A stretch of 64,000 bases of DNA from Ahaetulla prasina. Taxonomy: Eukaryota > Chordata > Lepidosauria > Squamata > Colubridae. Both the position numbers and the translations under genes were made by a program. The stretch lies in the NCBI RefSeq assembly GCF_028640845.1, contig NC_080544.1, positions 58,790,711 to 58,854,710 on the forward strand, given 5' to 3'. Each line of letters starts with the position of its first letter. The stretch's first letter is position 1. Positions 27,955-39,388 of this stretch are shown piece by piece. A model generated the notes under the pieces. The model saw nothing but the letters and a program-made list of their open reading frames with translations, searched no databases and was not told the origin of the DNA.

Positions 27955-28310
27955 TCAGAGCTGAAGAAGCTTCTCGGATGAGAAACGAAATGTCTTCAAA
28001 GAGAAAAAAAACCCCAGAAAGTTCAGTTGCCTCTTGAAAAAGCACCTTTGGGACAACCATGATCTGGATGACTAAGAATCTCCATAAACATTTATGAAAG
28101 TGATTGTAAGCTGCATCATTCCCAGATCATTCTTTGTCCAGTTCTGGTGGCAGTACTTTAAGGAATTAGAGAAACCAGAAAGATTCAGAGAAAGCAAGGC
28201 AGATGATTAAGATACTTGGAAACGATTAGCAAAGAAAGCACCAAATAACAGAACAGATTATCTTAAAGAATATCTCCAATTATACCACTTTGCAGGCACC
28301 AACAATGTTT
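27955..28310 (+). mobile_element. Dispersed retroelement 3' end and CR1 relic
   Basis: 27958-28095 contains GAAGAAGCTTCTCGGATGAG, AAACGAAATGTCTTCAAAG, AGTTCAGTTGCCTCTTG and AAAAGCACCTTTGGGACAAC, landmarks of a widespread vertebrate retroelement 3' end that I recall as Penelope-like but cannot assign firmly. 28110-28310 (CCAGTTCTGGTGGCAGTAC and on) matches the CR1 [24 protein letters not shown] region in decayed form. Confidence 0.5.
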
Positions 28311-28321
28311 AAGTATATGCT

Positions 28322-29626
28322 TTCAATGTTAGATCTTACTACATCCTACAACATCTTGAGACTCCAAAGACCTATGCAAGGGTCCTTTTTGTAGACTTTA
28401 GTTCAGCATTCAATACCATCGTTCCAGACATTCTTCTAACTAAGCTAAACCAGCTACAGGTACCGGAACAGACTTGTAAGTGGATCACAAGCTTCCTAAC
28501 AAACAGGAAGCAGCAGGTGAAGCTAAGCAAGATCACATCAAATACCTGTACAATTAGCTCAGGGGCCCCCCAAGGCTGTGTGCTCTCCCCACTTCTCTTC
28601 TCTCTGTATACCAATGACTGCATCTCCAATGATCCATTTGTTAAGCTACTGAAGTTCGCAGATGACACAACAGTGATTGGTCTCATTTGAGACAATGACG
28701 AATCCGCATATAGACGAGAGGTCGAACGACTAGCCTTGTGGTGCAACCAAAACAATCTGGAACTGAACACACTCAAAACCGTAGAAATGGTGGTAGACTT
28801 TAGGAAAACCCTTCCATACTTCCACCTCTCACAATACTTGACAACACAGTATCAACAGTAGAAACCTTCAAATTTCTGGGTTCTATCATATCGCAAGATC
28901 TCAAATGGACAGCTAACATCAAAACATCATTAAAAAGGACAACAAAGAATGTTCTTTCTGCGCCAACTCAGTAAGCTCAAACTGCCCAAGGAGCTGCTGA
29001 TCCAATTCTACAGAGGAATTATTGAGTCTGTCATTTGCACCTCTATAACTGTCTGGTTCGGTTCTGCAACCCAACAAGAAAAACACAGACTTCAGAGGAT
29101 AATTAGAACTGCAGAAAAAATAATTGCTACCAACCTGCCTTCCATTGGGGACCTGTATACTGCACGAATCAAGAAGAGGGCCGTGAAAATATTTGCAGAT
29201 CCCTCGCATCCTGGACATAAACTGTTTCAACTCCTACCCTCAAAACGACGCTATAGAGCACTGCACACCAGAACAACTAGACACAAGAACAGTTTTTCCC
29301 CGAAGGCCATCACTCTGCTAAACAAATAATTCCCTCAACACTGTCAGACTATTTACTGAATCTGCACTACTATTAATCGTTTCATAGTTCCCATCACCAA
29401 TCTCTTCCCACTTATGACTATATGACTATAACTTGTTGCTCGCAATCCTTATGATTTATATTGATATATTGATCATCAATTGTGTTGTAAATGTTGTACC
29501 TTGATGAACGTATCTTTTCTTTTATGTACACTGAGAGCATATGCACCAAGACAAATTCCTTGTGTGTCCAATCACACTTGGCCAATAAATTCTATTCTAA
29601 TTCTAATTCTATTCTTATGACTTATT
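28322..29626 (+). mobile_element. Rex1/Babar-type LINE, 5'-truncated
   Basis: Plus-strand LINE with RT motifs RVLFVDFSSAFNTIVP, then SGAPQGCVLSPLLFSLYTND and LLKFADDTTVIGLI, followed by an in-frame stop. A second frame (28949-29329) carries LRQLSKLKLPKELLIQFYRG, IIESVICTSITVWFGSATQQ and RALHTRTTRHKNSFSPKAI to a natural stop. The 3' UTR (CACTTGGCCAATAAATTCTA) ends in an ATTCT-type repeat tail at about 29590-29620. GAPQGC and FADD identify the Rex1 clade as I know it. Broken by stops and a frameshift. Confidence 0.82.
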
Positions 29627-29635
29627 GTGTGATGG

Positions 29636-29860
29636 CAATATGGAGGAAAGTTTCTATTGTGGCAACTGTCCTATGGAATGATCTCTCCTCTCCGGTATGC
29701 CACATTGACAAAGTTTATGTCTCTCTCTCTTTTTTTCCCTACCTATAAACTCACTCTATTTATTTTTTAATTGGCAGTTATTTTTCTAATTTCATTCTGA
29801 TCTTAATGAATTTGTAAACTACTGAAATAGCAAGAAGCTTCAAAATACTTTTAATAAATA
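29636..29860 (+). mobile_element. Old L2-like LINE C-terminal relic
   Basis: VATVLWNDLSSPVCHIDKVY at 29660-29720 corresponds to the APTLWNELP segment of L2 C-termini, followed by an AT-rich 3' UTR-like stretch and AATAAATAAGTAAATGA. Short and decayed. Confidence 0.5.
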
Positions 29861-30986
29861 AGTAAATGACTTCCAGTATGTTGTCCACAATACAGTGATA
29901 AAATTTTTTATTTGGATCTAGAGTTTTATCATTGAACTTTGCTTTTGATCATCTTTTATATTCCATATTTTTAATCATTGAGTACGTGGGCTGAAGAAAC
30001 TTTATAGAAGCACTTTCTCAAAAGGAATATAAATACTCTGGGGCAACTAACCTATAATATTTCATACATAGTGTTGAAGAAAAATTATAGATATAAGATT
30101 CTGACATGATGGCCTTTGGGTATTTATTCTCAAATTGTCCTGTATGTTGTTCATGGAAGTTTTGAGAGTCTCTCCCTCCCTCCATTGGTCCTGCCCCATT
30201 TAACCAGATACAGTTTATTTCTGAAGTGACTATCTAAAAAAAGAATTCGGATTACCCAAATAGCTATTTTACCTTACTATCCCACCAGAATAAAATACAT
30301 TTTTCCACTCAGATTTTCCCACCATTAGAAAATGTGACAAATATTTCAAACTGTTTCTATAAAAGCAATTGGAAAGTATAAATATAGAAATGTGATCATT
30401 TAGAGAAATATTTAGTTATAGCAGACAGAGAATGAGCAATAGTGAGAGTGTGCTTCTAGTTTATACTTAAACTATAATGTCTTTTCTGGTTGACTATGCA
30501 GACAGAAGGTTGTATAAAATCCCAGCTTCCAATTTTAAGCATCTGAGAGTTATTTTACTTACAGTGCAAAATCACATGGCTCATTCACATAATTTTTTGA
30601 AAAGCATTTATATAGCACAAAATAATTGAAATAAACCTTATATCACACATTCTCAAATCGTGGGTAAGATAAAACTTTGAACATATTTTACATATAACTT
30701 CCTTGCCATACAAATAAAAGTAAAGGCATAAGCATTTATAAATAACCTTGATAATATAGATAGTAATGGCATTCTCACATACATGTGTCCTAATGTCCAA
30801 TGCAAATATATAAGTCATAGAGTTTGCCCCAAGGCATTATGACAGATATTTTATTGCTTCCTCCCTCCGCCAAAAAAAAAAAAGCGCCTGATTTTGGTTT
30901 CAGTTAACTGAGACTTACAAAATGCAGAACACTGGAAATATTATAGGTTCCATTTGAAGAATGGGACTGGAAATTAGTATCTACAA
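29861..30986. other. No gene recognised
   Basis: AT-rich sequence without recognisable exons or repeat termini. Short open frames at 30585-30818 appear to be chance. Confidence 0.5.
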
Positions 30987-31121
30987 CAAGGCTGTCAAAC
31001 TCGCAGCCTGCGGGCCAAATGCATCACATACTGGCCATACCCACACTCACTTTAGCAAAGGGGAAAGAAGTTGTGATACATCATGTGACGACGCCATGAC
31101 AATGTGAATTTGACACCCCTG
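30987..31121. mobile_element. Short hAT MITE (GTGTCAAACTC family)
   Basis: Left end CAAGGCTGTCAAACTCG, right end GAATTTGACACCCCTG. Flanks ATCTACAA (30979-30986) and ATCTATAA (31122-31129) match at 7 of 8. 135 bp, typical GCAGCCTGCGGGCCAAATG interior. Same family as 21153 and 36581. Confidence 0.85.
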
Positions 31122-31224
31122 ATCTATAATATCAACATCAGTATGATGTCCAATTCTATGAATAGATGATGTCCAAAATATGTGACAGGAGCAAGTGGAG
31201 CAAAATGTTGTCTGACAAGACAGA

Positions 31225-31310
31225 GAAAATACCAAAAGTGGAACTAAAATGACAACCCTGGAAGTTTTAAAGAAGACATTGGACAACCATTTGTCTGAAA
31301 TGGAATAGGA
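31225..31310 (+). mobile_element. CR1 3' end, left part (split by hAT)
   Basis: CCTGGAAGTTTTAAAGAAGA and CATTGGACAACCATTTGTCT correspond to the last codons of CR1 ORF2 ([16 protein letters not shown] in the copy at 51370-51415). The element resumes at 32325 after a hAT insertion. Confidence 0.75.
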
Positions 31311-32324
31311 CAGTGATGGCTAACCGTTTTGCTGTTGTGTGCCAAAAGCGGGGGAAGTGCGGGGGGGGGGGGTGTGTGTCACGCGCATGTATACCCACAC
31401 CCATAATTCAATGTGCCCCCCCCCGTGTATGTACATGCGACCCCTCCCCGCTCCTCCCACTTTTGGCACGTGATGGCACAGTGGACCCAGTAGGCTCGTT
31501 TTTCACCCTCTCCAGGCTCCAGAGGCTTTCTTAGTGCCTGGGGAAGGCGAAAACAGCCTTCTCCACCACTACTATCCTAGAGGCCCTCCAGAGGCCAGAA
31601 ATGGCCCATTTGCCGACTTCCAGTGAGTCCAGAAGGGTCATTTTTCACTCTCCTTAGGATCCAGAGCCTTTCTAGGAGTCTGGGGAGGGCGAAAACGGCC
31701 TTCCACACACACCCCGGAGGCCCTTCAGAGGCCAGAAACTTCCGGTGGGACCAGAAGTTGGGAAACAGGCTGTTTCCGCCCTCCGAAGGGCCTCCAGAGG
31801 GGTGGGAAAGGCCGTTTTTGCCCACCCCAGGCTCCTAGAAAAGCTCTGGAGCCTGGGAGACAGGAAAATGGGTCTTCAGGTCCCACAGGAAGTCGGAAAA
31901 CAGGCTGCTTCCGGCCTCTGGAGGGCCTCGATAGGTGGGAAAGGCGTTTTGCCACCCCAGGCTCCTAGAAAAGCTCTGGAGCCTGGGGAGACAGGAAAAT
32001 GGGTCTTCAGGTCCCACAGGAAGTCGGAAAACAGGCCGTTTCCGGCCTCTGGAGGGCCTCCGATAGGGTGGGAAAGGCCGCTTTCACCCTCCCCAGGCTC
32101 CCAGAAAGCCTCTGGAGCCTGGGGAGAGCAAAAAATGGACCTTCCCCCCCCTCCAGAGGCCGGAAACAGCCTGTTTCCTGATTTCCGGTGAGCCCAGAAG
32201 GCCCAAAAATTAGCTGATTGATGCGCATGCACGCTGGAGCTGAGCTAGGGATGTTCACAGGTGGCACATGGATATGGCTCCATGTGCCACCTGTGGCACA
32301 CGTGACATAGGTTTGCTATCATGG
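31311..32324. mobile_element. hAT-like element inserted in CR1 (1,014 bp)
   Basis: Left end CAGTGATGGCTAACC; right end inverted CCATGATAGCAAACC. Flanks GAATAGGA (31303-31310) and GCATAGGG (32325-32332) derive from the CR1 sequence GTGTAGGG, so the duplication is confirmed by knowing the uninterrupted CR1. The interior has four to five GC-rich blocks around CCTCCAGAGGCCAGAAA, CCTGGGGAGA and TTCCGGCCTCTGGAGGGCCT repeated every 90-120 bp. No transposase. Confidence 0.85.
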
Positions 32325-32400
32325 GCATAGGGTTTCCTGCACAAGCAGGGGGTTTGATTTGAAGATCTCCAAGGTCCCTTCCAATTCTGTTATTCTATTT
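32325..32400 (+). mobile_element. CR1 3' end, right part
   Basis: GGGTTTCCTGCACAAGCAGG, GGGTTTGATTTGAAGATCTC and CAAGGTCCCTTCCAATTCTG complete the CR1 3' UTR interrupted at 31310, with a TTATTCTATTT tail. Confidence 0.8.
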
Positions 32401-32470
32401 GTGATTCTAATAAATAAATATATTATAAATTTAACAAGTAAAGATGTTAGTTTTAAGCAAAATAAAATGG

Positions 32471-32526
32471 AATGAATGAATGAATGAATGAATGAATGAA
32501 TGAATGAATGAATGAATGAATGAATA
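32471..32526 (+). repeat. (GAAT)n microsatellite
   Basis: About 13 GAAT/ATGA units without interruption. Confidence 0.95.
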
Positions 32527-33215
32527 AGACACAAGATGAAATAACCTTAAGTTGATAATAAAATAGAAAAAAGAACTAGTCAACAAAAGTAAGTGAAACA
32601 TTGGAAGAATGGGTCTGTTGGAGTTCTAGACTAAAGCTAACAAGTGCTAAACAGATTCTTTAATTTCAAGAATGCAAATTTTAATAAACTCAGATAATCA
32701 ATGAATACATTTCCATGATGGAAGAAGCCAATGGAAAAATGTAAAAATATCTGGGAGTGAGGGTGAAGATTCATTCTCTGAATGTTTTGAACATTCTGTT
32801 ATCAGGCTAGGCAACATCTTCAGCGGATGTTGAACCCCTAAACTCTACTGAAGATGTTATCTAGCTCAGAGAATGAACCTTCACCCTCAATCTACACCCA
32901 AACTACAGGTAGTCACCACTATTGCATATCTGAGAGTTCCTGTAGAAACAGTAGAGACAAAACTGCAAATACTCTAATTGTCTTGTATTTAACCTCCTCT
33001 TTTCACAGAAAGATTTTAAGACAATAGTTGTTGGACAACCAAAGCATCCAAAGATAAATATTATCTGGACTCAGATAATATTCAGCTGGTCAGAATTTAG
33101 ATTTAGGGATGACAGAGAGACTAAACAGGATACTGTTGTTGATAATTGTCAAGACTTGGATAGATATAGTGTTTTCTAATCCTTTTAGAATTCATGAGAT
33201 CCTACAGTTCAATTA
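32527..33215. other. No feature recognised
   Basis: No coding or repeat signal I can name. Two stretches about 80 bp apart (AACATCTTCAGCGGATGTTG at 32813 and AGATGTTATCTAGCTCAGAG at 32855) have weak inverted similarity. Confidence 0.4.
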
Positions 33216-33830
33216 ACCACGGTGCTCTGTCCCCTCCCGGCCTCAGCCACGCGAGCTGGCTAAACTAGCCAGTAATTGGGTTCACGGCTGCTATCAGTCC
33301 TGGCAGGGAATCTGCAGCTGCCTGCCAAAGTCTCCCTTATCTTGGGGTTACTGGGCAACCAGGAAGTCAGCAATCCAGGCCGAATGTTCAGCTCAATTTT
33401 CCACAAGTCAAAGAGTTCAGCTCACTTCTCCACGAGTCAAATAGTTCAGCTCAATTTTTGCTCATCACAGAGCAGAAGAGCAGCCAGGGCTGCTTTTATA
33501 CTCTGTGGGGTGTGGCTCCGTGACTCAGCACTCTCTAGGCCTGCCACACCCCTTCCTTTGTTGTAGCCGCCTCTTGTATCTCTGAAACCTGGGATCTAGC
33601 CAGGCCTGGTTGCCATCAGCCAGGTCTGGAGGCGTGGCCTGCGGGGGGAGTGTCAGGGGACGGAGGCCTCATTATCTCCTCCACCTGGCCTGCCTCTGGC
33701 TCCTGGAGCTGAGCCAGAGGAGCCGGTGCCCCAGAGGTAAGTCCTGATGGCCCTTCCCCCTCACTTTCCGAGTCAGTTTCTGGCAGGGGCCCGGCTCGGG
33801 GGTGCAGACACAACACACAGTATCTTTCTA
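33216..33830 (-). mobile_element. LTR retrotransposon LTR (probable solo LTR)
   Basis: Read on the minus strand from about 33830: GC-rich U3-like sequence, then the TATA box CAGAGTATAAAAGCAG at 33492-33507, then a transcribed-looking segment with direct repeats of TGAGCTGAAC plus CTCGTGGA/CTTGTGGA blocks (33395-33450). About 600 bp with no gag-pol at either side. The shared design with 21575-22165 suggests related LTR families. Precise termini and TSD were not determined. Confidence 0.55.
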
Positions 33831-34355
33831 ATCTATCTGTGTGAGTTAGGGAATGAAATAACAGTTTTACAGTGGTTTCACTCTCTTTAAAGAGATCAGC
33901 CAGGCAATTATGTCTAACAGGATGGGAAACAAATGGTTCCCCTAGTCCTATTATTTGACATCTACCAGAAGCTTTATAAAAGAGCATTTGATATTTTAAT
34001 ATTTTTTTGACAAAACAATCTTTAAATCTATAGGAAGAACACTGATAACTATTGCTTTCCTGTGCTCTACCTGTGTTCATTTGACTAGCCTCGTATTTGA
34101 AATGAGATTGGCCTCCACATGGTTGCCATCAGGAACTTATTGAGAATGTAATTGTTCCAAATGGCCTTTGATGATCCTTGATGCTTAGGAAAATTGTAAT
34201 TGTGCTTTTCATGATTTTATAGTTATTTATTTTAATTTGTGCTATGGAAGTTTTATTTTTCCTTTTGTTATTATGAACGATTGAGAATTCAACATTAAAC
34301 ACTAAAATATCTGTATAAGGCTTTTTAGCCTTCTGGCTAAGCTCAAGTAATATCC
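33831..34355. other. No feature recognised
   Basis: AT-rich stretch following the LTR; no supportable element. Confidence 0.4.
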
Positions 34356-34359
34356 ATAT

Positions 34360-34535
34360 ATATAGGTAGTCCTCAACTCACAAGCACAATTGAGCCCAAA
34401 ATTTCTGTTGCTAAGTGAGACATTTATTAAGTAGGTTTTGTCTCTTTTTACCACCTTTCTTGCCACATTTCAGTGCTGTTGTAACTTCAAATGGTCACTA
34501 AACAAATTGTTGTAAGGCAAGGACTACCTGTACAC
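34360..34535. mobile_element. Mariner-like MITE, deleted copy
   Basis: Starts TAGGTAGTCCTCAACTCACA and ends GGCAAGGACTACCTGTA, clear inverted ends with TA at the outer edge. The interior (AATTGAGCCCAAAATTTCTG, TTGCTAAGTGAGACATTTAT, TGTCTCTTTTTACCACC) is the family consensus with the middle deleted. Confidence 0.8.
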
Positions 34536-35039
34536 AATTGCTAAACTGCCTCTTCCATATTCAGATTTTTTTTTTTGCTGGAATTTTATTTCTCTGCAGA
34601 CCCCAGCCATTTCAAAATCCCTTTTGAATTCATATGTGGCTTCTCCACGCATACCTATTTGCTCCTGTTTTTGAAAGACATCCTGTTGACTGGCAGAATT
34701 CTTTTTATGTGTTCTTTCTTTTCAACTCTGTTGAGTTGTTGAGAATAAAAGGACACATATGAGAACTGGAAAGAAGGGCAAGCACCAAGAACAAATACAT
34801 GCAATGTCAGGTAATTTAATACTTAACATGAGGTAAAGTTGATTTAAGATACTAAGAACAATAAAGAAGGCTTCTCCAGATAGTTTCAAAATAAAAGGAA
34901 AAGAATGAACATATTAGCTTCTTATTTTGGCTCAGTCATTTCCAGTAGGTAGGATGTGTCCCATTAGGCAACTACCAAAGTAGAATTAAATCTTTAGATT
35001 AATAAAAGCATGATCAGGGAATACCTATTTATTCTGTGT
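34536..35039. other. No feature recognised
   Basis: AT-rich sequence without nameable features. Confidence 0.4.
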
Positions 35040-35345
35040 TTAAATTCTCAGACCCAGATGAATTGAATCCTCAGTTACTGAAGAAACTTGATGATGATCT
35101 GGCAGTAGTTTTACGTACTATCTTAAAGATCATAAAGAACACAATCTGTAAGCCATTCCTTGAGATGCTATGATAATTATCAGAAGTCAGCAAGAATTTC
35201 TCAAAACAAATCTTGCCTGATTAACCTTATCACATTATTTAATCAGGTATTTGTGGAAAGGTTATAATATATCTTTATTTCAGGAGATCATATGACAGAA
35301 TACTCTTGTATTTTGATATTCTTGTAAGCAAGATGGTTAAATATG
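35040..35345 (+). mobile_element. CR1 LINE relic
   Basis: DPDELNPQLLKKLDDDLAVV at 35051-35110 and later SCLINLI and ILVSKMVKYG fit the CR1 ORF2 region just ahead of and into RT (DELHPRVLKELAD-like, KLVKYGL). Many stops and small deletions. Confidence 0.6.
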
Positions 35346-35381
35346 GGTGAGAAGGCAAAAAAGCAGAAATAAAATACAAAA

Positions 35382-35749
35382 TACTGTATTTTTCGGACTA
35401 TAAGACGCAGCTGAGTATAAGACACACCTTAGTTTTTGTGAGAAAAAGGAGAAAAAAGCTGATTGACGGTGGATCGGCCTCCTGGAATACCCCCAATCAG
35501 TTGTTCCCAGAACTTTAGCAACAGGTTTGTTGGTTGTGAGCTTGGCCCTTGCTTTTTCAGCCTCTGAAACCTTCGTTTCAGAGGCTTTTTTTCCAGCCTC
35601 TGAACCTCCGTTTCAGAGCCTGCTTTCAGCCTCTGAAGCCTCCATTTGAGAGTCTGGGCGGAGCTACATTCTGTATATAAGACACACCCAAATTTTCACC
35701 CTCTTTTAGGGGGGAAAAAGGTGTGTCTTATACTCCAAAAAATATGATA
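35382..35749. mobile_element. MITE with TCGGACTATAAGACGCA ends
   Basis: Left end TACTGTATTTTTCGGACTAT, continuing AAGACGCA; the right end, inverted, reads TATCATATTTTTTGGAGTAT, continuing AAGACACACC. About 370 bp with long TIRs, TA at the edges and internal tandem blocks of CAGCCTCTGAA with GTTTCAGAG. Non-coding. The TA edges suggest a Tc1/mariner-type MITE; superfamily uncertain. Confidence 0.75.
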
Positions 35750-36139
35750 GTTTTGATGAGTTAGTCTGAAAATAATTGAATTTAGCAGACACAAATGCAA
35801 TATTTTCTCTGTTTATTGACAAGAGTTTATTCACACTGATCAACCCTAAACTAGCCAAAGGTATAAACACAGAGTTACTACATAACACAATATAACTGAC
35901 CACACAAAGCTTATAAAAATGTAGAAACACAATATATTTTAAATTTTTTGGCTAAATCTGTGAATTTATCAGATGAACCCTAAAGAATTCCTCATTTCAG
36001 GAGTCATAGCAGAACAGTGGTTAGAAAGTAGAGTCATCCCACTAAGTCAACTCAAAATATGAATCTGCTACATAAATTCATAATGCAAAAAGAACTGTTA
36101 AAAACATCTACAATCAGATTCATAAAAAACAACAAACTC

Positions 36140-36572
36140 TCTTTTTTAAAAATTCTTGTCAGCAGAAAAAGCAATAGCATCCTACAAATCGGAGGAGGTC
36201 ATCCCGTTTGACACTCAAAGTGACTGCAGAGCCAACCCTCCCATTGGGGGCTGCCTGGCTCTCTTTGCCAGGGGTTGGGAGGGCATCATGAACTGTTTGC
36301 TCCATCTAGGAACAGTCATAGTCAACTGTGGCGTGCACGGTCTACCTCTCCCAGGAGTGACAGACAAATCTAAGGGATTTGGCAAGTCAAATCAGAAGGG
36401 ATCATACAGTGCCCCTGGCCCTTCTCTCACAGCTCCTGGGCAACATGGTGTCCTGCATTTCCATCATGCCTTGGGCACTCCTGCACGCCAGATCCCTACA
36501 GTTGTTCCTCCTGCCTTACCAAAGGTCAGGCAGGAGCAATTTGCTGGCCAAGGTCAGGGTTAGTTATATCAA
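36140..36572 (+). mobile_element. DIRS-type retrotransposon relic (third copy)
   Basis: 36160-36200 reads EKAIASYKSEEVIPFDT; 36236-36290 reads PIGGCLALFARGWEGIM, the entry of DIRS RT; and 36425-36560 in another frame reads LALLSQLLGNMVSCISIMPW, ALLHARSLQLFLLPYQRS, matching the RT/RNase H junction of the two DIRS elements at 43577-44200 and 60400-60550. The RT core is deleted. A hAT MITE follows at 36581. Confidence 0.75.
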
Positions 36573-36580
36573 AGCTATAT

Positions 36581-36914
36581 TAGGGGTGTCAGACTCAAGG
36601 CCTGAGAGCCAGATTCGGCCAGCGGGGTGTTTAGATCTGGCCTGTGGGGCCACCCTTTAAACAGTGAAGGACTGACCAGTGGTGCCTCTGCCAGCGAAAA
36701 CGGAGCTTGGGAGGGCCACATGCGACCCTCCTGAGCTCTTCTTTTGCTGGCAGAAGATTGCAGGAGACCATCACGGCCAAAAAGAGAGCTTGGAAGCCCA
36801 TTTTCATTGGCAGAGCACTTGCGTCACCTCAGGCACCCCCGACACGAGTGATGTTGAGTCCCCTGAGGTCAAATACAACCCTGATGCGGCCCTCAATGAA
36901 ACTGAGTTTGACTG
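36581..36914. mobile_element. hAT MITE with perfect TSD AGCTATAT
   Basis: Left end TAGGGGTGTCAGACTC, right end CTGAGTTTGACTG. A perfect 8-bp duplication AGCTATAT at 36573-36580 and 36915-36922 fixes the ends. 334 bp, same family as 30987. The GC-rich interior has no transposase. Confidence 0.9.
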
Positions 36915-37039
36915 AGCTATATAAATATCCAGACAATGCGCTTGAACTACTGAAAACAGAAATAAACAACCTTTACAATATCTTTCAATGCAGCAGATAC
37001 TTGTGAAATTTCATCAAAAAGTGCATATCAATGCTCTTT

Positions 37040-37265
37040 CCCCAGATCTTTGGAGAGGATGACTAATGCCCCTTTCTTCATTTTGGTTCCCTTCAGGGTT
37101 TATTTACTTTGCCATCATTGTTCTATCTTGTGCTGCTTGTAGTTGTGTGTGTTTTTTGTACTGTGCCTTTACATGTTTTAATGACTGTAAGAAGCCCAGA
37201 GTTGCTTATACTTTGCTATATACCCAGGTGGCAAATACTTTTAATGAATTATTATTAAAATATAT
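37040..37265 (+). mobile_element. Old LINE 3' end (L2/CR1 group)
   Basis: TTTGGTTCCCTTCAGGGTTT, then TGTAAGAAGCCCAGAGTTGC and GGCAAATACTTTTAATGAAT with ATTATTAAAA form a LINE-like 3' UTR with the 'aagCCCAGAGT' motif seen also at 5710. Weak. Confidence 0.4.
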
Positions 37266-39008
37266 CAACAAATATTGTCAAAAGACACAAAATGATGTGA
37301 TTTCCCTGCACATAGACAACCTTAGGCATTAACTGCATCTAGAAATAGAACAGGCCAGATTTAAAAATGTAAGAGAATTCTTAGAAATTTGGCACTCCTA
37401 CCAGCTGCGATCCATAGAGTTATCAAAAGACCCTTAAAGACTATCAAACAATATAGCCAAGGACCTAACTCTAACACATCAGTTCAACACACTCCTTCAG
37501 AGAGTATTTAAAGACTTGCAATTTTCCCATCATAGTTTGGTTCATCTACATTTTCCTATAAATAAAGATTACACATAGAACATAAATCTCTGGTACATAT
37601 TGGGCTTTGTTTGCTTGGTAGTTCTTGTAATCAATAAAGAGAAAAAAGAGAAAAAGAGTATTGGGTCTTGAGCAAAGATAAAGAAGGGAGATGGGAGCGT
37701 TCTCATATTTCCCAAGAGACAGGTATCTTTTCTTTATCCTCAAATGTTTTGTTTTGGAAACAAATGTATCTATTTCTGTCATTTCCTTTAAACTTGTGCT
37801 ATTTAGATTTGTAGTCTTATAGAGTATTAGATAAGCATGACTGATAGCAGTGTCTGAGAATGAGTGTTGGAGCCCCCAAAGCATTCTTAACCTAAGTATG
37901 AAGCTTTCAGAAGCTAAAATATGCCCTGCTATGAAACATATGTCTCAATGAATAATATTTGTGGATTATAAATGTTTTGCTCAAAACATTCCTTCTTTAA
38001 TCCATAGTCATAATCAAGTCAGCACTTTCTATGGAGAACATATTTCTGAGTTTAAATTCAAGAGACCATTTGAAGGAATCTAAGAACTCAAAAATACTGA
38101 AATAGACATTAGAAAATATTTTTCATATTACATATTATAGTTACTAATAATAACAATGGAATAAAACTAAAATCTGGACATTTTTCAATTCTTCTAGAAT
38201 TCCCCTATGCCTTAGGCATTTTTTTTGGCAGACTAAAATATCTGCTTATTTTCTGTTTCTGTATTAGTTTATAATGATCCAGATATGATTAGCAAACCCA
38301 CCCACTCCTTTATATCATCACTAACCTTGTTTTAAATGACTATGAAAAAGAACACACTATAATTACATCTCTAGAAATCAGTGGGATTTGAGTTTATAAA
38401 TTCTCTTACTTGAATTTACTTTAAATTGTTATCTTATTACTGTTCAAACATTCAGTCATACCAAAATCCTCCATCATCTGACTGATAACAATTTGCTCAG
38501 ATTGTCATCTTCTTTAAGTTTTTGCAGTCATTTCTCTTCATCTTGTCTCTGCTGGCCTCCTTTTAAATTGCCTTTGATTTTTCCAAGCAGCAGAGTCTCC
38601 TTAAAAGATTCTTGCTTTTGCATTTTATGTTCAAAAATTTAAGCTCAAGCTTCATGAATAGTGGTTCCAATGAACTGTTTGATTTTACTTAATCTGGCAG
38701 TTCAAAATATTCTCAATAATTTCCATTAGTAGCCCATTCAGAGGCATATATTTTTCTTCATTTAACCCTTCTGATGGAACCACAACAAACATGCTATAAC
38801 CAGAAAGCCCACTATAGGGATTTTTTTTTATATAAAAAAAATGACCCCAACTTAGTTATCCAATTCTTCATAATTCTTTCTTGTTCTTTGACACTGCAGT
38901 TTGTCTACTCTAATACAACACAACTCTGGATCCAGTACTGTAAATCTGCACCTGGCAAAAGAACTTTTTTTAAAAAAGCAGACAGGCCTCCTCCAGAAAA
39001 CCTGAAGC
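37266..39008. other. No gene recognised
   Basis: Mostly AT-rich. I saw no exons, termini or TSDs. Open frames at 37546-37884 and 38774-39025 have no recognisable family. Confidence 0.45.
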
Positions 39009-39016
39009 CCTTGACT

Positions 39017-39357
39017 CAGGGGTAAAATCTAAAAATTTTCCTTACCGGTTCTGTGGGCGTTGGTTAATTGGTGGGCGTGGCTTGGTGGTCAGATGACTGG
39101 GTGGGTGTGGCCAATAACAAATAATAAAAATAATAAACAAAGTATACAAAACAATAAGTGGTACCAAAAACCATCTTTCACAATTTACACACACAAAATA
39201 CAATACAACACAACACAACACAACTGACACACACACAATGTAAAAGCAGCTGCACTTCACCCAAAATGGCCCCTGCAACAAGCAGGAACCTCACACAGCC
39301 ACAAAAAGCTCAAAAACCAACTTTCACACTTTACACACACATACAACAAAACTGACT

Positions 39358-39388
<31 letters not shown>

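Noticed and set aside
31313..32267. Overlapping open frames on both strands in 31.3-32.3 kb
   Set aside because: Generated by tandem GC-rich modules in a non-coding hAT element.
33616..34080. A 154-codon minus-strand frame as a host gene
   Set aside because: Its C-terminal half overlaps the U3-like part of an LTR-like repeat and the rest has no recognisable domain or splice context.
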